Notes: generated by a model from the sequence alone, not told the origin. 64,000 nt of DNA from Roseibium aggregatum IAM 12614 (GCF_000168975.1 NZ_AAUW01000013.1:1-64000), one strand, 5' to 3'; shown: positions 26,435-35,628, counted from the stretch's first letter. Made by a program: numbers and translations.

Positions 26435-26962
26435 ATGCCCCTTACAGCGAAACAACAGGGTGTCAGGAAAGGCATGATCGCGGCGGTGATCGTCGCGGCC
26501 ACCGGTCTTGGCCTCGGCGCTTTTCAGTATCCGCAGGACTGGCTGCCGGACGGCTCGCCACAGGCCCGCTTTACGCTGGTCGCCCAGTGCCTGCTTGCCA
26601 GCGCGTTCTGGCTGCTGATGTCCATCGGCCTTCTGGCACGGCATCGCTTTTTCACCCCTGAGGATATCGACGGCAGCGGGCTGACGTCTGGAACCGCCAA
26701 GGCCAGGGTGCTGCAGGCCGTGCTCCAGAACACGCTGGAACAAACCGCGCTGGCCGCCCTGACCTATCTCGCCTTCGCGGCGCTGGCGCCAGCCGGGTAT
26801 CTCGGTGCCTTGCCTGCCGCCGCTCTCCTGTTCTGGTGCGGACGTGCGCTGTTCTGGCACGGCTATGCTCAGGGGGCCGCAGCCAGATCTTTCGGTTTCG
26901 CGCTTACGTTCTACTCAACGGTTCTGCTGTTTGTTGCCGCCCTGTATTTTTCCTTCGTTTGA
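26435..26962 (+). CDS. MAPEG family membrane protein
   Basis: A 175-residue integral membrane protein with four hydrophobic helices. The block VLQNTLEQTALAALTYLAF (near residue 90) matches the conserved FQNTLE motif of the MAPEG superfamily (membrane-associated eicosanoid/glutathione metabolism proteins). Start ATG at 26435 follows GAAGG. The frame is open 15 codons upstream without a good ribosome site. It is followed 19 bases later by an exonuclease gene on the same strand. Its substrate is unknown. Confidence 0.78.
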   Translation: MPLTAKQQGVRKGMIAAVIVAATGLGLGAFQYPQDWLPDGSPQARFTLVAQCLLASAFWLLMSIGLLARHRFFTPEDIDGSGLTSGTAKARVLQAVLQNTLEQTALAALTYLAFAALAPAGYLGALPAAALLFWCGRALFWHGYAQGAAARSFGFALTFYSTVLLFVAALYFSFV

Positions 26963-26981
26963 CCCATCGGATCCTTTTTGC

Positions 26982-27638
26982 ATGCATCACGTGATCATTT
27001 ACGACTGCGAATATCTGACCGCGCCCGGCGCCATGCGCCGGCAATGGTGCGGCCCGCTGGATCCGGATCCGAATGTCGCCCAGATCGGGGCGGTGAAACT
27101 TTCTCTGCAGGGCGGATATGACATTCTGGATACCTTCAACGTCCTGATCAAACCGCGGGACAGGTTCGGTGCGCATCCGAATGTGGATCCGTTCTTTACG
27201 GAACTGACCGGCATAACCCAGGCGGACATCGACCGCGAAGGCATTGCCCACGTCGACGCACTGGAAAGATTCGCGGATTTCTCAGAGGGGGCGAATTTCT
27301 GGTCCTGGGGCAAGGACGAACTCACCCTTCTGGCGATCAGCTCCTATATCGAAGGCCTGACACCGCCAATCCCCGCCCACCGCTTCGGCAATGCCATCGG
27401 GCTTATCTTGAATGCAGGCATCCCCCTTGCGGATATGGGCCAAATGACGAGCGGGCGTCTGGCGGAATATTTCGGCCTAGGCACACCGGACGGCCGGCAG
27501 CACGACGCTCTCGACGATGCCATGTCGGTTGCCGTGAGCCTGCAGCATCTTCTGAAGACCGAAAAACTGACGGCCGAAGACTTCTCTCTGCCACTCGCGG
27601 TCCGGCTGCCAGAGCTGTCGGAACATCGTTCAGGCTGA
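26982..27638 (+). CDS. DEDDh 3'-5' exonuclease-like protein
   Basis: A 218-residue RNase H-fold exonuclease. Motif I is DCE (Asp8, Glu10), motif II is in FWSWGKDE near residue 110, and motif III is RQHDALDDA near 178 with His and Asp. It is therefore predicted to remove 3' nucleotides from DNA or RNA with two metal ions. The ATG at 26982 begins MHHVIIYDCEYL, consistent with the strand that carries motif I. The frame upstream overlaps the MAPEG gene. No polymerase or helicase domain is attached. Confidence 0.8.
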   Translation: MHHVIIYDCEYLTAPGAMRRQWCGPLDPDPNVAQIGAVKLSLQGGYDILDTFNVLIKPRDRFGAHPNVDPFFTELTGITQADIDREGIAHVDALERFADFSEGANFWSWGKDELTLLAISSYIEGLTPPIPAHRFGNAIGLILNAGIPLADMGQMTSGRLAEYFGLGTPDGRQHDALDDAMSVAVSLQHLLKTEKLTAEDFSLPLAVRLPELSEHRSG

Positions 27639-27811
27639 GTCTTCCGCCCCCAATAGACCCGATTCCCCTTGCCTTCAGGAAGGGAGCCCGGCTGCAACAG
27701 GCTGTCCGCGGTTACCACCGCTATCCCCGTTTCTCACCGAGAAGTGTCCGGTTTTGCGTCACTTCGTTAACGATTATTAATACGAAACGGCTGTTTTCTG
27801 CGGACAAAAAG

Positions 27812-27827
27812 TTAACAAGAGGTTAAC
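27812..27827 (+). promoter_or_regulatory. Perfect CtrA-type box (TTAA-N7-TTAAC)
   Basis: TTAA at 27812-27815, seven bases, TTAAC at 27823-27827: an exact match to the alphaproteobacterial CtrA consensus, 75 bases upstream of the GTG of the next gene. A second imperfect pair TTAA-N6-TTAA is at 27767-27780. Confidence 0.7.
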
Positions 27828-27901
27828 GTGGCACGGTGATTGCGACGTTTCAGGTGAGGCCGCCCAGGGCGTGCCATTCTGAAACAAAGAGGCGTTAAAT
27901 C

Positions 27902-28234
27902 GTGCGAGTTAACCCGGTTTCTTCTGCAGGTCGTGCCAAAGTGAGGCGCAAGCGTCCCTCCGTGGGAGAGACGGAATCCGAGCGTCAGGCAACTTTCGCC
28001 GCGTATCTTCCCGTTCCCGTGGAACCGGAGCTTGAGCGTGAACAGATTGCCTTCAGCGCGCGCTACCGTCCGAACTCGATCTTTCTCGCCCATCTGATCG
28101 CGACCCGCGATGGAGAGCCTCAGACAAGGTTCCGCAGGCAGACTGAACCTCTGACCGGCATCAACTCCTACCGCGCCACAGCCGCCCTGCCGCGCCAGCG
28201 GCCGGCCGGCCGGCTGCTCAAGACCGAGCGCTAG
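27902..28234 (+). CDS. Hypothetical small basic protein, CtrA-box controlled
   Basis: A 110-residue cytoplasmic protein starting at GTG (MRVNPVSSAG). It has no signal peptide or membrane helix. Its middle contains YRPNSIFLAHLIATRDGEPQ, followed by TRFRRQTEPLTGINSYRA, a pattern I associate with uncharacterised alphaproteobacterial proteins. A perfect CtrA box is upstream and a terminator follows, so it is a monocistronic, probably cell-cycle-controlled gene. A possibly related 106-residue protein is encoded at 28881-29201. Confidence 0.7.
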   Translation: MRVNPVSSAGRAKVRRKRPSVGETESERQATFAAYLPVPVEPELEREQIAFSARYRPNSIFLAHLIATRDGEPQTRFRRQTEPLTGINSYRATAALPRQRPAGRLLKTER

Positions 28235-28277
28235 GCCAACCGTCTTACAGTTCCAGAAGTACCACTGGAGACCTTCA

Positions 28278-28306
28278 GCCCGGGGCATTGCTCCGGGCAT
28301 TTTTTG
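28278..28306 (+). terminator. Terminator after the CtrA-box gene
   Basis: GCCCGG (28278-28283) and CCGGGC (28293-28298) arms followed by ATTTTTT. Confidence 0.85.
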
Positions 28307-28411
28307 GGTTCAGCACCGAACGCTCAAGGTGGGTGCGAGTTGCCTTCCGGCTTGCCTCCTGCCCACCAACCTCATCCTGAGTGTCTGACCCGAAAGTGGT
28401 GCCCGGGGAGA

Positions 28412-28590
28412 CTGCCTCAACCACATTTGTCATTCCCGCGAAAGCGGGAAACCAGGACTCCGTGAGGTAAGTATTGAGCCCTTAAAGCAAACTCATGAGG
28501 TTACTGGGTCCCCGCTTTCGCGGGGATGACAACTGAGAAGGGCGCAAGTACGTGACAGATACCGTGACAATTGCGTCCTTTGACACTTTC
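28412..28590 (+). repeat. Dispersed ~175-bp palindromic repeat, copy 1
   Basis: Matches, in inverted orientation, bases 44006-44184 across the whole length with scattered mismatches. Inside it, TCATTCCCGCGAAAGCGGGA and the facing CCCCGCTTTCGCGGGGATGA form two hairpin halves. The antisense frame over it encodes SPRKRGP-like peptide in both copies, but this is the palindrome read as protein and not a gene. The surrounding 28235-28880 gap holds nothing else that I recognise. Confidence 0.85.
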
Positions 28591-28880
28591 GAGTCCGACT
28601 TTGTGGAAGCGCGCAGCGCAGTCCCAGGATGAGGCGAAGGAGGCTTATCAGAGGGAACTGCAGACACCTGGGATTGAAGCACCATTCAAAATGACGTCAG
28701 CCCGGAACAAACTCGGCAGACAACCGTTACTCCCTTACGGAAACCGGCAAACGCCTTACCCGACAAAGCGTGATGCACGTCACGTTTATCTGTTGCCGGA
28801 CACCCTATATTGAAAGACAGATCCGGACTCCCCGGACCTCCGAAAGACTGGCCACGGACTGGCCCACGCCGGAGACTGAA

Positions 28881-29201
28881 ATGCAAGTAAGACCCGTATC
28901 CGCCATCCATCCCATGCGCATCCGGCAGAAGCCGGTGACCGCACCCACTGAAAGAACCGGCTTCGGTTCCGCCTCAAACGGTCTGTTCAGTGGTCTGGAT
29001 GCCGTTCCCGCGCATATTGCTGCGCACGCTTCGAGGCGCGATGCCTATCACGGCGCTCATGCCGAATATGCCACTCAGCTTCTGGCCGGCGATGGCCCTG
29101 ATGAGGAAACCTGGCTGGAGCGCCGGCTGCACGTCGCGCAATATGCGTCCGCCGCCGACGATGGCGACGAACGCTCCTTCACCATATCCCTGTCTGCCTG
29201 A
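28881..29201 (+). CDS. Hypothetical small protein, possibly related to the 27902 gene
   Basis: A 106-residue soluble protein from ATG at 28881, six bases after GGAG. The N-terminus VRPVSAIHP resembles VNPVSSAGR of the 27902 product. Both have an AH..A.RD segment in the middle (AAHASRRDAYHGAHAEYAT here), which suggests divergent paralogues, but overall identity is low. It ends 17 bases before the convergent multicopper oxidase gene. Function unknown. Confidence 0.6.
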   Translation: MQVRPVSAIHPMRIRQKPVTAPTERTGFGSASNGLFSGLDAVPAHIAAHASRRDAYHGAHAEYATQLLAGDGPDEETWLERRLHVAQYASAADDGDERSFTISLSA

Positions 29202-29217
29202 TCGGCCACAAATCGGC

Positions 29218-30603
29218 TCAGGCTTCGACGCGCAGAAAACCGGCCAGGCCGGTTTTCTGGTGTTCGATCACATGGCAGTGAAACGCCCAGTCGCCTGGAT
29301 TGTCGGCAACCAGGGCTACTTCCATCGTTTCTTCTTCCAGCAGCAGCGCCGTATCCGTCACCAGCGGCGGCAGCTTGCGCTTGTTCGACCGCAGCAGCTG
29401 GAACGACATGCCGTGAAGATGGATCGGATGATCGTTCGGCGTCTCGTTTCTGAAGCGCAGAATATACGACTTGCCGTGCCGCAAGGTCGCCAGGGGATCG
29501 AACGGCCCCGGCACATCCCCACCCCAGGCAACCCGGTTGATCGACCAGAAGGTATAGCCGAGCGAACCGCAAATGCTTGCCTGCGGCGCGTCCCCACCCG
29601 GCGACCAGCCGAACACGAAATCCAGAACCTCGGCATTGGCAAGATCCGCCAGGGGTACGGGGTTGGGTAACAGCGGCTTCAGTTCGCGCAAATCCCTGCC
29701 GGCGGACGCGCCTTTCGGCTGGAACGTTGCCAGCACCTTGTCACCATTCGGCTTTTTCAGAACAAGCGTGGCAACCTTATCTTCGCTGTCCGGCACGCGC
29801 AGGGCAACGTCCGCGCGCTGGCCAGGCGCAAGCACGATTTCGTCCATCGCCACCGGCTGCGGCAGCGGATTGCTGTCGAGCGCGATCACCAGCGCCTCCG
29901 CCCCGGAGATCGTATAGGTGCCAACCCGTGTCAGGTCGGTGACGGCCAGGCGCAGGCGCACGAGGCTGCCCGCGGCAAGTTCATAAACAGGCTCAGGCCG
30001 CCAGTTGACCGTCGATACGGTGCCCAGCGTGCCACCGCGTGCGGCATTTCGGGGCTTGTAAAAGGCAATGAACTGGCCGTCGCCACCAAGACGGAAATCG
30101 CGAATGTTGAGTGGCAGGTCGCTGTCGAAACCGACGTCTTCCTCGTCCTCCACCACGATGACCCCGGTCAGGCCACGCGCGATCTGTTCCAGCGTGTTGC
30201 AATGCGGGTGATACCAGAAGGTGCCCGCGTCCGGCGGCGTGAACTCGTATCGGTAGGAGTTTCCGGCTTCGATGGGATATTGCGTCAGATAGGGCACGCC
30301 ATCCATGTTGTTGGCGATTCTGAGCCCGTGCCAATGCACCACCGACGCCTCATCAAGTGCGTTGTGAACGTCGATCGTGGTGGTCTGCCCCTTGCGGAAG
30401 CGCAGCACGGGGGGCGCTCCACCAGGGCTGAAGCTCATCATGTCCGCGGTCACCGTTTCCGGCAGCAGGGTATGATTGAGATTGGAAAGGGTCAGGCTAT
30501 GGTCGGCAGCCAGCGCCTGCCTGGCGCCAAGCCCGCCGGCCGCAAACGCGGTCAGCGCTCCGGCGCCGCCAAGCAGGATCTCCCGCCTCGTAAATCCGGG
30601 CAT
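29218..30603 (-). CDS. Multicopper oxidase, Tat-exported
   Basis: A 461-residue periplasmic copper oxidase (laccase/bilirubin oxidase-like). The twin-arginine signal TRREILLGG is at residues 5-13. Copper motifs are HWHG (90-93), WYHPH (130-134), HPIHLHG and the C-terminal HCHVIEH (442-448), so T1, T2 and T3 sites are all present. The residue five after His448, the T1 axial position, is Leu (453) where CueO-type bacterial enzymes have Met, a feature of high-potential laccases. No Met-rich CueO insert is obvious. Substrate unknown. It converges with the 28881 gene. Confidence 0.9.
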   Translation of the reverse strand: MPGFTRREILLGGAGALTAFAAGGLGARQALAADHSLTLSNLNHTLLPETVTADMMSFSPGGAPPVLRFRKGQTTTIDVHNALDEASVVHWHGLRIANNMDGVPYLTQYPIEAGNSYRYEFTPPDAGTFWYHPHCNTLEQIARGLTGVIVVEDEEDVGFDSDLPLNIRDFRLGGDGQFIAFYKPRNAARGGTLGTVSTVNWRPEPVYELAAGSLVRLRLAVTDLTRVGTYTISGAEALVIALDSNPLPQPVAMDEIVLAPGQRADVALRVPDSEDKVATLVLKKPNGDKVLATFQPKGASAGRDLRELKPLLPNPVPLADLANAEVLDFVFGWSPGGDAPQASICGSLGYTFWSINRVAWGGDVPGPFDPLATLRHGKSYILRFRNETPNDHPIHLHGMSFQLLRSNKRKLPPLVTDTALLLEEETMEVALVADNPGDWAFHCHVIEHQKTGLAGFLRVEA

Positions 30604-30710
30604 TTTGAAAACCTCATATGATTACCGGCGCGTCCAGGCGCACCAAACACCCGCTAGGCGGCAATCACAAGGTTCAAATTGACGCGGCCAGACCGCCTGA
30701 CGACGCCGGC

Positions 30711-32306
30711 TCAATAGCCCGCGGCGTGCCCGTCCTTGCGCGGGTCGGACCCGGCCATGAGCAGATGCCGGGCCTTGTTGATCATGATCGCCTGGGATCC
30801 GCCAATCGGGCTGTTCGCAGTCACGACGGAGTGGCCAAGGGCACGCAATCCGTCCAGCGTGGACGGTGGCACGAGCCTTTCCGCCTGAAGTTCATGGCGG
30901 GCCATGTCGAAGAACATGCGCGGGAAGTCGATGGCTGCCTGAACGTCCATGCCGTAGTCGATGATGTTGGTCAGCACATGCGCATGGCCGCAGGCCTGAT
31001 AGTGGCCTCCCATCACACCGAAGGACAGGAACGGCGCGCCCTCCTTCAGCACCATCGCCGGGATGATCGTATGCATCGGCCGCTTGCCGCCGTCGATGGA
31101 ATTGGCGTGCCCGGGCTCCACCCGGAACGACTTGCCCCGGCAATGCAGCAACACGCCGGTTTCCGGAGCAACGATGCCGCTGCCGAAGGAACTGAACAGG
31201 GAATTGATGAAGGAGACCGCTAGTCCGTCCTTGTCGACAATCGTCAGGTAGACCGTATCGGTCTGCGGGGCCAGCGCGCTTGTCGGCACGGAGGTCATGC
31301 GCTTGGTCAGCGAAACCTGCCCGGCAAGCTGCTCGATATAGTCGGCACCGGTCAGCCGTGTGTGACACACATCCATGTAGCCCGGATCGGTTATGAACTG
31401 TTCCCGCACGCCATAGGCCAGGCGCGCCGCTTCCATTTCCAGGTGGAAGCGCTCCGGGCCGAGTGGATCGAGGCTTTCCAGGTCGAACCGTTCCAGAATG
31501 CCGAGCATGATCAGGGCGACGATGCCCTGCCCGTTGGGCGGCAGTTCGGCCACCGTATGGCCTCTGTAGTCTCTCAAAACCGGCGATACCGCCGTCGTAT
31601 GGCAAGCGGCCAGATCGTCATGGGTCATCAGCCCGCCGCGAGACTTCAGCGCACTCACGATGTCATCGGCGATCGGGCCGGAGTAGAAGGCGTCAGCCCC
31701 ACCCTCGGCAATCGCCGACAGGGTGTCTGCAAGATGCGGATATTTCAGGATGGTGCCGGTTTTCGGCGCTTCGCCCTTGATCAGGTAGCGCGCGGCCGAA
31801 AGCTCGTCGGCCCGCAGCTTGTCAACCTCGCCGGCCCAGTCGCTGGCAACGCGCGGGGCAACGGGAAAGCCGTCACGGGCATATTGAATGGCCCGTTTGA
31901 ACAGGGACTTGAAGCTCTTGGTGCCATGGGCCTTCAGCAGCGTTTCCCAGGCCCGAATGGCGCCGGGAACGGTCACGGCGTGCGGCGAGCCGTCGGTGAT
32001 CTCTTTCACGCCCAGTTCGGCCAGCTTTTGCGGCTTTGCGGCGCGCGGCGCAGCACCTGAGCCGTTGAACCCCGTCAAGCGGCCGTCCGGCTCCATCACG
32101 ATGGCAAAACAGTCGCCGCCGATGCCGGTCATATGCGGTTCGACGACACATTGGACGGCAACCGCCGCGATGGCGGCATCGACGGCATTGCCGCCAGCCT
32201 GAAGCACTTCCAGAGCCGCACTTGTCGCAAGAGGATGAGAGGTCGCAACCGCCGCTTCCCGCGCAAAAACCGGGGACCGGCCCGGAGCCTGAAAATCACG
32301 CTTCAC
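30711..32306 (-). CDS. ggt: Gamma-glutamyltransferase
   Basis: A 531-residue Ntn-hydrolase that cleaves gamma-glutamyl bonds, such as in glutathione. The N-terminal block ATSHPLATSAALEVLQAGGN, then AVDAAIAA, is a strong signature. Autocleavage and the nucleophile are predicted at Thr351 in DTVYLTIVD, slightly different from the usual TTH. The GTG at 32306 follows AGGAG by seven bases. The longer frame to 32462 adds unrelated residues. No export signal is seen from this start, so it may be a cytoplasmic acylase-type member such as the gamma-glutamyltransferases of amide catabolism. Confidence 0.88.
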   Translation of the reverse strand: MKRDFQAPGRSPVFAREAAVATSHPLATSAALEVLQAGGNAVDAAIAAVAVQCVVEPHMTGIGGDCFAIVMEPDGRLTGFNGSGAAPRAAKPQKLAELGVKEITDGSPHAVTVPGAIRAWETLLKAHGTKSFKSLFKRAIQYARDGFPVAPRVASDWAGEVDKLRADELSAARYLIKGEAPKTGTILKYPHLADTLSAIAEGGADAFYSGPIADDIVSALKSRGGLMTHDDLAACHTTAVSPVLRDYRGHTVAELPPNGQGIVALIMLGILERFDLESLDPLGPERFHLEMEAARLAYGVREQFITDPGYMDVCHTRLTGADYIEQLAGQVSLTKRMTSVPTSALAPQTDTVYLTIVDKDGLAVSFINSLFSSFGSGIVAPETGVLLHCRGKSFRVEPGHANSIDGGKRPMHTIIPAMVLKEGAPFLSFGVMGGHYQACGHAHVLTNIIDYGMDVQAAIDFPRMFFDMARHELQAERLVPPSTLDGLRALGHSVVTANSPIGGSQAIMINKARHLLMAGSDPRKDGHAAGY

Positions 32307-32440
32307 TGAATGTCTCCTGCCCGCACTGTCTTTCTTTCCGAAATGCAGCAATAGCTTCTCGGGATTGCCGCCTATTCGCCAATGCCGTGATCTGTTAGCA
32401 AATCGGTATCGCGGCCAGCACCTTAAGGAGAAGAGGGAAA

Positions 32441-32872
32441 ATGCGCAAACTGACATTATCAACGGCAGAAATCATCATTTCCGCCGCTTTTGAAAAGGCA
32501 GCCGAGCTGTCTCTCAAGCCGCTTACCGTCGCTGTGCTCGATGCCGGTGGCCATGCAATCCTGCTCAAGCGCCAGGACGGTTCCTCGATCATGCGTCCGC
32601 AGATTGCCACGGGCAAAGCCATTGGCGCGCTGGCCGTCGGCACCGGCACCCGATGGCTGAATGCCAACGCAGAATCCCGTCCGCATTTCGTCAATGCGCT
32701 GAACGGTGTTTCCGGCGGCGCCATCGTTCCGGTGCCAGGCGGTGTTCTCGTGAAGAACGATGAGGGCGAAACCCTCGGCGCCGTCGGCATTACCGGAGAC
32801 ACCTCCGACAATGACGAAGCCTGCGCGGTCGCCGGTATTGAAGCCGCCAAGCTGGTCGCCGACTGCGGCTAA
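32441..32872 (+). CDS. GlcG/HbpS family heme-binding protein (DUF336)
   Basis: A 143-residue single-domain protein: MRKLTLSTAEIIISAAFEKA, the block AVLDAGGHAILLKRQDGSS, a Gly-rich loop VSGGAIVPVPGG and the final GAVGITGDTSDNDEACAVAG. This is the HbpS/GlcG fold that binds heme or small ligands in other bacteria. It has no signal peptide, so it is likely cytoplasmic. Start follows GGAGAAGAGGG. It is divergent from ggt across 134 bases. Ligand unknown. Confidence 0.85.
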   Translation: MRKLTLSTAEIIISAAFEKAAELSLKPLTVAVLDAGGHAILLKRQDGSSIMRPQIATGKAIGALAVGTGTRWLNANAESRPHFVNALNGVSGGAIVPVPGGVLVKNDEGETLGAVGITGDTSDNDEACAVAGIEAAKLVADCG

Positions 32873-32889
32873 GAAGGACTTCTCCACGT

Positions 32890-32931
32890 AACCTCATCCT
32901 GACCGTCGGTCGTGCCTTTCAGGATGAGGTT
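32890..32931. repeat. 13-bp perfect hairpin, CCTCATCCTGA family
   Basis: AACCTCATCCTGA (32890-32902) pairs perfectly with TCAGGATGAGGTT (32919-32931). The same arm sequence occurs at 28367-28380 and in the larger element at 56481-56585, so it is a dispersed repeat and may also end the transcript of the heme-binding gene. Confidence 0.75.
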
Positions 32932-32994
32932 GGGGGAAGCTGCTGCAATCAGCGCTGCGCGACGAGCCGGCAACCTGAAGAGGGCGGACAAGGC

Positions 32995-33495
32995 TCAATC
33001 AGCTTCCAGAGTTTTCCGGTAGATGCCCAAAGGCCTCGTTTCCGGGTGCAGCGTTTCGACCAGCAGCCAATCGCGCTTGAGGACGAGCGACCGGGCTGTC
33101 GCCGTCGCAGTCAGAATTTCCGGAAACCCGAGCTGTTTTGCTTGCCTTTCGGCGGCGGCAACGAGCTCAGCGCCGATCCCCGCTTTCCGGAAATCGCGAT
33201 GCACCAGCAGCGCGGTCAGCCAGGCTCCCCGATAAAGGTCCGATCCCGGCGAGGTATCGCGAAGCGAAACCGTGCCCAACGGCCTGTCTCCACTATCCAG
33301 TGCAACCAGACAGCGAGGCAGCCGGGTGCCGGGCTGAAGGCATTTTTCCAGGTCCTGCCGCGCGTCGCCTGGCCCGTCAGGGCCATACCAGCCCGGCCAT
33401 TCGTCGATGAACCAGGTTTCCAGGGTATCCATCGCCGCCGGCGCATTGCCAAGCGCAGCGATGGTGACGTTTCGGCAGGCTTGATCACAGCTCAT
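32995..33495 (-). CDS. GNAT family N-acetyltransferase
   Basis: A 166-residue acetyltransferase. The acetyl-CoA segment LTALLVHRDFRKAGIGAELV (about residues 92-111, with RKAGIG) and the following helix AAERQAKQLG are typical of the GCN5 fold. It lies 19 bases downstream of phaR on the same strand, so it is probably co-transcribed with it, although a role in polyester metabolism is not implied. Substrate unknown. Confidence 0.85.
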   Translation of the reverse strand: MSCDQACRNVTIAALGNAPAAMDTLETWFIDEWPGWYGPDGPGDARQDLEKCLQPGTRLPRCLVALDSGDRPLGTVSLRDTSPGSDLYRGAWLTALLVHRDFRKAGIGAELVAAAERQAKQLGFPEILTATATARSLVLKRDWLLVETLHPETRPLGIYRKTLEAD

Positions 33496-33514
33496 GTCAG
33501 GCGTTTTGAACGCC

Positions 33515-34105
33515 TCAGGACTTTTCGCTGAGCTGGTTGATCTTTTTCTGCATGTCTTCCAGCTGACGCTTCATCTCATCGAGATCGCTGCCACCGGACT
33601 TTGCCGGTTTGGCCGTGCTTGCCGGGTTGGAAGATGCAGCCGTGTCGCCGCCTGCGGCCGGAAAGGGCATGAACATCTTCATGGCCCGTTCGAACATTTC
33701 CGTGTTCCGCTTGACCTGATCCTCGATGGCCTCGAAAGCCGTTGCGCCGAAAGCTTCGCTCATCTGCGAGCGCAGCTTTTCCTGCTCCTTGGTGAGCGAG
33801 GTCATGGAGTATTCCAGGAAGCTCGGCACGAGACCCTGCATGCTGTCCCCGTAAAAACGGATCAGCTGACGGAGAAACGTAACGGGCAGAAGGTTCTGCC
33901 CCTTGCCTTCCTGTTCGAATATAATCTGGGTCAGGACCGACCGTGTGATGTCTTCACCGGACTTTGCGTCATAGACGACAAAGTCCTCCTCCCCCTTCAC
34001 CATCACCGCCAGGTCTTCGAGCGTCACATAGGTGCTCGTGCCCGTGTTGTAGAGTCGCCGGTTGGCGTATTTCTTGATGATTGTCGGCTCGTTGGTCTTG
34101 GCCAT
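33515..34105 (-). CDS. phaR: Polyhydroxyalkanoate synthesis repressor PhaR
   Basis: A 196-residue regulator that binds DNA and PHB granules and represses phasin and PHB genes until granules appear. The N-terminal PHB DNA-binding domain (IKKYANRRLYNTGTSTYVTL, residues 9-28) and the PHB-accumulation region (about 65-110) are present. A coiled-coil ends the protein (ELDEMKRQLEDMQKKINQLSE-like). It is divergent from phaA-phaB across 295 bases, the classic arrangement. Confidence 0.95.
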   Translation of the reverse strand: MAKTNEPTIIKKYANRRLYNTGTSTYVTLEDLAVMVKGEEDFVVYDAKSGEDITRSVLTQIIFEQEGKGQNLLPVTFLRQLIRFYGDSMQGLVPSFLEYSMTSLTKEQEKLRSQMSEAFGATAFEAIEDQVKRNTEMFERAMKMFMPFPAAGGDTAASSNPASTAKPAKSGGSDLDEMKRQLEDMQKKINQLSEKS

Positions 34106-34292
34106 ACGTGAATTCCGCCTATCAGCCTTTTGGCTAGTTTCCCATTTGACGACAAGGCTTTCGCAGACCTGTCATCTCCTCCGGATAAGAGACTAAGCCA
34201 ATCGCATCGGATCGTGCCAGCCTTTTTATGTGCGCTGACGAAAGGATGATACCGCAAATGCGAAAACACGCCTTCGATACGGAGTGATACGG

Positions 34293-34321
34293 TTGACACA
34301 AATCCCGGCGCAGTTTCTAGT
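34293..34321 (+). promoter_or_regulatory. Possible phaA promoter
   Basis: TTGACA at 34293-34298 with a weak -10 candidate around 34314-34321 (TTTCTA/TCTAGT), 80 bases before phaA. The -35 is perfect but the -10 is poor, as is common in alphaproteobacteria, so the assignment is tentative. Confidence 0.35.
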
Positions 34322-34400
34322 CGACGCATAATAAGCATCGACAGGTGCCCCAACGGCACCAGTCCACTACGGTCAATTGGCCTCAAGTCTGGAGAGTATG

Positions 34401-35582
34401 ATGAGCGCTTTCACCGATATCGTCATTGTCAGTGCGACCCGCACGCCCGTGGGGTCGTTCCTTGGCGCTTTTGCCAACACCCCGGCGCATGACCTTGGTG
34501 CAATTGTCATGAAGGCAGCCATGGAACAGGCCGGCGTCGACGGCGGCGACATCGACGAAGTCGTGTTCGGCCAGGTCCTCACGGCCGGTCAGGGCCAGAA
34601 CCCGGCGCGCCAGGCAGCTATCAAGGCCGGCATTGCCGACAGCGCCACCGCCTGGACGCTCAACCAGGTCTGCGGCTCCGGCCTTCGTACCGTCGCCATT
34701 GCAGCGCAGCAGATTATCTCGGGCGATGCCACCATCATGATGGCCGGCGGCCAGGAAAACATGTCGCTGTCGCCGCACTGCGCCCACATGCGCTCCGGCT
34801 ACAAGATGGGCGACTACAAGATGATCGACACCATGATCAAGGACGGCCTCTGGGATGCCTTCAACGGCTACCACATGGGCCAGACCGCCGAGAACGTCGC
34901 CGAGAAGTGGCAGATCAACCGCGAGCAGCAGGACGAGTTCGCCGTTGCCTCCCAGAACAAGGCTGAAGCCGCTCAGAAGGCCGGCAAGTTCAAGGACGAG
35001 ATCACCCCGGTGACCGTCGTCGAACGCCGTGCGGAGCGCGTTGTGGAGGATGACGAATACATCCGCCACGGCGCAACGCTGGACAGTGTCGCGAAACTGC
35101 GCCCGGCCTTCACCAAGGATGGGTCCGTGACAGCGGCCAACGCCTCCGGCATCAACGATGGCGCTGCTGCCATCCTGGTGATGAGTGCCGCTGAAGCCGA
35201 AAAGCGCGGCCTGAAGCCGCTGGCTCGCATCGCGTCCTGGGCAACTGCGGGCGTCGATCCGGCAATCATGGGCTCCGGCCCGATCCCGGCATCGCGCAAG
35301 GCGCTTGAAAAAGCCGGCTGGTCCGCTGCCGATCTCGACCTCGTGGAAGCCAACGAAGCCTTTGCCGCTCAGGCTTGCGCGGTCAACAAGGACATGGGCT
35401 GGAACCCGGACATCGTCAATGTGAATGGCGGCGCGATTGCCATCGGCCACCCGATCGGCGCATCCGGCGCCCGTATCCTGACGACCCTGCTGCACGAAAT
35501 GAACCGCCGCGACGCGAAGAAGGGCCTCGCAACCCTTTGCATCGGCGGCGGCATGGGTGTCGCCATGTGCCTGGAGCGCTAA
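34401..35582 (+). CDS. phaA: Acetyl-CoA acetyltransferase (beta-ketothiolase) PhaA
   Basis: A 393-residue thiolase joining two acetyl-CoA into acetoacetyl-CoA, the first step of PHB synthesis. The nucleophile Cys91 is in [19 protein letters not shown] carries the catalytic His, and the second Cys is in CIGGGMG. I chose the second of two adjacent ATG codons (34398, 34401). GGAG is at 34391-34394. Followed by phaB 120 bases on, after a hairpin. Confidence 0.96.
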   Translation: MSAFTDIVIVSATRTPVGSFLGAFANTPAHDLGAIVMKAAMEQAGVDGGDIDEVVFGQVLTAGQGQNPARQAAIKAGIADSATAWTLNQVCGSGLRTVAIAAQQIISGDATIMMAGGQENMSLSPHCAHMRSGYKMGDYKMIDTMIKDGLWDAFNGYHMGQTAENVAEKWQINREQQDEFAVASQNKAEAAQKAGKFKDEITPVTVVERRAERVVEDDEYIRHGATLDSVAKLRPAFTKDGSVTAANASGINDGAAAILVMSAAEAEKRGLKPLARIASWATAGVDPAIMGSGPIPASRKALEKAGWSAADLDLVEANEAFAAQACAVNKDMGWNPDIVNVNGGAIAIGHPIGASGARILTTLLHEMNRRDAKKGLATLCIGGGMGVAMCLER

Positions 35583-35600
35583 GCAGCTCACGGCAAGGAA

Positions 35601-35628
35601 GATCATGGCCGGAAGCCCGGCCATGATC
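35601..35628 (+). other. 12-bp perfect hairpin between phaA and phaB
   Basis: GATCATGGCCGG (35601-35612) and CCGGCCATGATC (35617-35628) with a four-base loop. No T-run follows, so it is more likely an RNA-stability or attenuating element than a strong terminator. Confidence 0.7.
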
